Assembly: GCA_913058025.1 (NCBI GenBank)
Contig: CAJXPN010000136.1
Coordinates: forward strand, 1-8,219
DNA length: 8,219 nucleotides
From: an uncultured Myxococcales bacterium
Lineage (GTDB): Bacteria; Myxococcota_A; Bradymonadia; Bradymonadales; Bradymonadaceae
Reading direction: 5' to 3'
A program made the translations under genes and the position numbers. The notes below the pieces were generated by a model. It saw nothing but the letters and a program-made list of their open reading frames with translations, did no database searches and had not been told where the DNA came from. Positions 5,700 to 8,219 of the stretch are shown piece by piece (positions within the stretch are counted from its first letter, which is position 1; the number at the start of each line of letters is the position of its first letter).

Positions 5700-6584
5700 A
5701 TGGAGCGAGACGTCACGTTCTACAGCGAAGGCATCCCCGTCGCCGCCAAGCTCGGCGTCCCCGACGACCTCGCCCCCGGCGAGCGCCGCGGCGCCGTGGC
5801 CTTCTGCCACGGCTTCTCCATCACCAAGGAGATCTGGTTCCCGGCCTACGCCGAGCGCTTCCGACAGGCCGGCTACGTCACGCTCACGTTCGACTACCGC
5901 CACTTCGGCGCCTCCGGCGGCGTGCCTCGCCAGCGCCTCTCGCCCATGGCCCAGGTCACCGACGCGCGCAGCGCCGTGACCTACCTGTCCGGGCTCGACG
6001 TCGTCGACCCGGACAAGATCGGCCTCTACGGCACGAGCTTCGGCTGCGGCATCGCCACCGCCGCCGCCGGCATCGACACCCGCGTCGCCTGCGTCGTGGG
6101 AACCGCCGGCCCCGCCGACTGCATGCGCCAGTTCCGCCACGGCGACGGCTTCGACCGCTTCCACGAGAAGGTCCTCGAGGAGCGCGCCAAGCTCGTCTCC
6201 ACGGGCGAGGTCTCCTACCTCTCCGTCCCCCGCATGATGCGGCGCGACCCGGAGATGGAGGCCGAGCTCGATCGGCTCGCCGTCGAGCACCCCGAGTGGC
6301 GCCCCGAGATCACCTTCGAGTCCATGGCCGATATCCTCGAGTTCAAGCCCGAGGAGTACGCCAACCTCATCGGCCCGCGCGCGGCCATGTGGATCTACGT
6401 CGCCGACGACGTCCTAGTCCCCCTCGAAGAGGGCAAGTCCTACTACGCCAAGGCCCGCGAGCCCCGGAAGCTCGTCGTCCTGGAGGGCCTCAAGCACCGC
6501 CACGTCTACGAGGGCGAGGGCCTCGACCGCCTCCTCTCCCACGCCACCGGCTGGTTCGACGAGCACATGCCCGCGCGCCCCTGA
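5700..6584 (+). CDS. Alpha/beta hydrolase
   Basis: A 294-aa serine hydrolase without signal peptide or membrane segment, so probably cytoplasmic. The start is set by AAGGAG 8 nt upstream. VAFCHGFS (33-40) is the oxyanion-hole segment. TFDYRHFGASGG (63-74) is typical of the dienelactone-hydrolase/YcjY-like branch. The nucleophile elbow is GTSFG with Ser113, the acid is Asp236 or Asp237 in VADDVLVP, and the base is His266 or His268 in LKHRHVYEG, so the triad looks complete. The region between about 125 and 225 would form the cap that sets substrate choice. The gene lies between the regulator and the dioxygenase on the same strand, with 56- and 58-nt gaps. This suggests it hydrolyses an ester, lactone or acyl intermediate before or after C=C cleavage, but the substrate is inferred from context only. 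Confidence 0.9.
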   Translation: MERDVTFYSEGIPVAAKLGVPDDLAPGERRGAVAFCHGFSITKEIWFPAYAERFRQAGYVTLTFDYRHFGASGGVPRQRLSPMAQVTDARSAVTYLSGLDVVDPDKIGLYGTSFGCGIATAAAGIDTRVACVVGTAGPADCMRQFRHGDGFDRFHEKVLEERAKLVSTGEVSYLSVPRMMRRDPEMEAELDRLAVEHPEWRPEITFESMADILEFKPEEYANLIGPRAAMWIYVADDVLVPLEEGKSYYAKAREPRKLVVLEGLKHRHVYEGEGLDRLLSHATGWFDEHMPARP

Positions 6585-6642
6585 GCCGACCCGCGACCTC
6601 ACCACGAACACCCCCACGACACCGCACACGCGAGCACCCGTC

Positions 6643-8073
6643 ATGAACCTCAAGAAAGCCCTCGAGCGAAACGGCGACCTCGGCGAAAACCCCTACATCG
6701 AAGGGCCTTACGCGCCCGTAGACGGTGAGATCGTGACCAGCGACGTCACCGTCATCGGCGAGATCCCCGCCGACCTGCGTGGCGTCTACGTGCGCAACGG
6801 GCCGAACCCGAGGTTCGGCATGAAGGGCCGCCACCACTGGTTCGACGGCGACGGCATGCTCCACTCCGTCCACTTCACCGACGACGGCGTCACCTACCGC
6901 AACAAGTACGTGCGCACCGAGGCGTTCGCCCGCGAGACCGCCGCCGACGACGGCCTCTGGTGGGGGCTCATGGAGCCCGCCATCCACAACCCCCGCGACA
7001 TGCCTATCAAGGACACCGCGAACACCGACGTCATCTTCCACAACGGCAAGTTGCTCGCGCTCTGGTACCTCGCCGGGCAGCCCTACGCGCTCGACCCGGT
7101 CACGCTCGAGGCCCTCGGCCCCGAGACCTTCGGCGGCATGCTCGAGATGGACGTCTCCGCCCACGCCAAGGTCGACCCCGACACCGGAGAGGCCTTCTTC
7201 TTCGACCAGTCCTTCACGCCCCCCTACCTCGCGTACGGCGTCGCCGGCCCCGACGGCAAGCTCAAGCACGCCGTGCCCATCGAGGTCCCAGGCCCTCGCC
7301 AGCCCCACGACATGTCCATCACGAAGAACTACGCGATCCTGATGGACCTCTCGCTCTTCGCCGACCCGGAGGCGCTCGCCGCGGGCCGCTACAAGGTCGG
7401 CTTCCACGCCGACTACCCCAGCCGCTTCGGCATCATCCCCAGGCTCGGCGGCCCCGACGAGCTCCGCTGGTTCAGCGCCGAGCCCTGCTACATCTACCAC
7501 GTCGTGAACTCGTGGGAGGAAGACGACGAGGTCGTCCTCGTGGGGTGCCGCGTCAAGGAGCCCGAGCCCACGGCCCGCATCGCCGGCCCGCTGGGCAAGA
7601 TGCTCGCGTACCTGCGCCTCGACGCCCAGCTCTACCAGTGGCGCTTCGACATGAAGACGGGGCAGACCACCGAGGGCCCGCTCGACGACGCCAACACCGA
7701 GTTCCCCACGCTCGACGCCAGGCTCGTCGGCAAGAAGTCCCGCTACGCCTACAACGTCCACCTCTCCGACCACCCCACCCTGCTCTTCGACGGCATCTTC
7801 AAGTACGACCTCGAGCTCGGCGACACCCAGCGCCACTGGTTCGGCGAGGGCCGCTTCGGCTCCGAGGCTCCGTTCGCTCCGAGCGCCACTGGAACCGCCG
7901 AGGACGACGGCTACCTCGTCAGCTTCGTCTACGACCAGAACGAGGACCGCTCCGAGGTCGTCATCCTCGACGCCTCCGACATGACCGCCGAGCCGCTCGC
8001 GCGCGTCATTCTGCCCCAGCGCGTCCCGCTGGGCTTCCACGCCGCCTGGATCCCCCAGCACGAGCTCCCCTGA
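6643..8073 (+). CDS. Carotenoid oxygenase family (CCD/RPE65/lignostilbene dioxygenase) enzyme
   Basis: A complete 476-aa member of the seven-bladed beta-propeller carotenoid cleavage oxygenase family. These non-haem Fe(II) enzymes use O2 to split a conjugated C=C bond into two carbonyl products. YVRNGPNPRF and HHWFDGDGML are the family N-terminal signatures. All four iron ligands are visible: His174 (SAHAKVD), His222 (PHDMSIT), His286 (YHVVNSWEE) and His466 (GFHAAW). There is no signal peptide. The size fits bacterial apocarotenoid or lignostilbene dioxygenases. The lysine I recall for phenol recognition in lignostilbene enzymes seems to be Trp at about 140 (LLALWYLAG), which would argue for a non-phenolic substrate, but the alignment is from memory. 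The ATG lacks a good Shine-Dalgarno sequence and follows a C-rich, T-poor leader, so its expression may depend on the upstream genes. Confidence 0.95.
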   Translation: MNLKKALERNGDLGENPYIEGPYAPVDGEIVTSDVTVIGEIPADLRGVYVRNGPNPRFGMKGRHHWFDGDGMLHSVHFTDDGVTYRNKYVRTEAFARETAADDGLWWGLMEPAIHNPRDMPIKDTANTDVIFHNGKLLALWYLAGQPYALDPVTLEALGPETFGGMLEMDVSAHAKVDPDTGEAFFFDQSFTPPYLAYGVAGPDGKLKHAVPIEVPGPRQPHDMSITKNYAILMDLSLFADPEALAAGRYKVGFHADYPSRFGIIPRLGGPDELRWFSAEPCYIYHVVNSWEEDDEVVLVGCRVKEPEPTARIAGPLGKMLAYLRLDAQLYQWRFDMKTGQTTEGPLDDANTEFPTLDARLVGKKSRYAYNVHLSDHPTLLFDGIFKYDLELGDTQRHWFGEGRFGSEAPFAPSATGTAEDDGYLVSFVYDQNEDRSEVVILDASDMTAEPLARVILPQRVPLGFHAAWIPQHELP

Positions 8074-8078
8074 GCGCT

Positions 8079-8106
8079 CGCCAGGGGGCGCGAATGCCCC
8101 CTGGCG
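8079..8106 (+). terminator. Perfect 11-bp GC-rich hairpin after the dioxygenase
   Basis: CGCCAGGGGGC (8079-8089) pairs fully with GCCCCCTGGCG (8096-8106) around the loop GCGAAT, starting 5 nt after the stop codon. The position suits a transcript end or a 3' stabilising structure. No T-run follows, so it is not a classical intrinsic terminator. Confidence 0.5.
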
Positions 8107-8120
8107 GCCCCTGGGCCGCC
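8103..8120 (+). terminator. Second hairpin overlapping the first
   Basis: GGCGGCCC (8103-8110) and GGGCCGCC (8113-8120) form an 8-bp perfect inverted repeat with a 2-nt centre. Its 5' arm shares 8103-8106 with the 3' arm of the preceding hairpin, so the two structures are mutually exclusive at full length. Only a short TTT (about 8130) follows. Confidence 0.4.
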
Positions 8121-8172
8121 CTACGGGCTTTCGGCTAGAGATCCGTATATCAATAGGCACGGACAGCTCGAG

Positions 8173-8219
8173 CTGTCTCTTATACACATCTCCGAGCCCA
8201 CGAGACAGGCAGAAATCTC
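8173..8219 (-). other. Sequencing adapter (Nextera i7 side, reverse complement), not genomic
   Basis: From 8173 the sequence is the reverse complement of the Tn5 mosaic end and read-2 adapter, then the index AGGCAGAA (8207-8214, the complement of the index at the other end) and the start of P7. The minus-strand MYKRQ reading frame opening at 8187 is an artefact of this adapter. The 52 bp between the hairpins and here hold nothing I can identify. Confidence 0.97.

Noticed and set aside
6490..8187. 565-aa minus-strand reading frame opposite the dioxygenase
   Set aside because: It begins inside the right-hand adapter (MYKRQ artefact), is low-complexity Val/Gly/Glu-rich, and lies antisense to a complete four-histidine dioxygenase.

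Overview
The window is an 8.2 kb, very GC-rich contig. Both ends carry untrimmed Nextera (Tn5 tagmentation) adapter sequence, so the native DNA runs only from about 51 to 8172. Coding density, strong G/C at third codon positions, a HEAT-repeat/membrane paralogue pair and an anonymous lipoprotein suggest a high-GC Gram-negative bacterium. My best guess is a Myxococcota/Deltaproteobacteria-like organism, inferred from protein style only. No mobile element, tRNA, rRNA or CRISPR array is visible.

Layout: (1) 51-1379 (+) is the C-terminal two thirds of a GH31 glycosidase closest to sulfoquinovosidase YihQ, cut at the 5' end by the contig edge. (2) 1385-2065 (-) is a small lipoprotein of unknown function, convergent with it. 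(3) An intergenic region holds an 8-bp inverted repeat and a -10-like box placed for leaderless transcription of the next gene. (4) 2225-3121 and 3183-4805 (+) are tandem paralogues. Each has a HEAT-like helical module, a W-H-R-L motif, a pair of membrane helices, a beta-rich DUF3592-like domain and a C-terminal membrane helix. The second has about 150 extra N-terminal residues. (5) 4806-5031 is a regulatory region with a 26-bp imperfect palindrome. (6) 5032-8073 (+) is a three-gene cluster: TetR regulator, alpha/beta hydrolase and a complete carotenoid-oxygenase-family dioxygenase. It is followed by two overlapping GC-rich hairpins.

The cluster is the clearest functional unit. The regulator probably binds the palindrome in front of its own gene. 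It would then control a non-haem iron dioxygenase that splits a conjugated C=C bond (in an apocarotenoid, stilbene or phenylpropanoid) and a hydrolase acting before or after that step. The inducer and substrate are unknown. The GH31 protein keeps the catalytic Asp pair and most of the sulfoquinovose pocket, but has Gln where the sulfonate-binding Arg of YihQ should be. The tandem membrane paralogues are the least explained genes here and the best candidates for an undescribed family.
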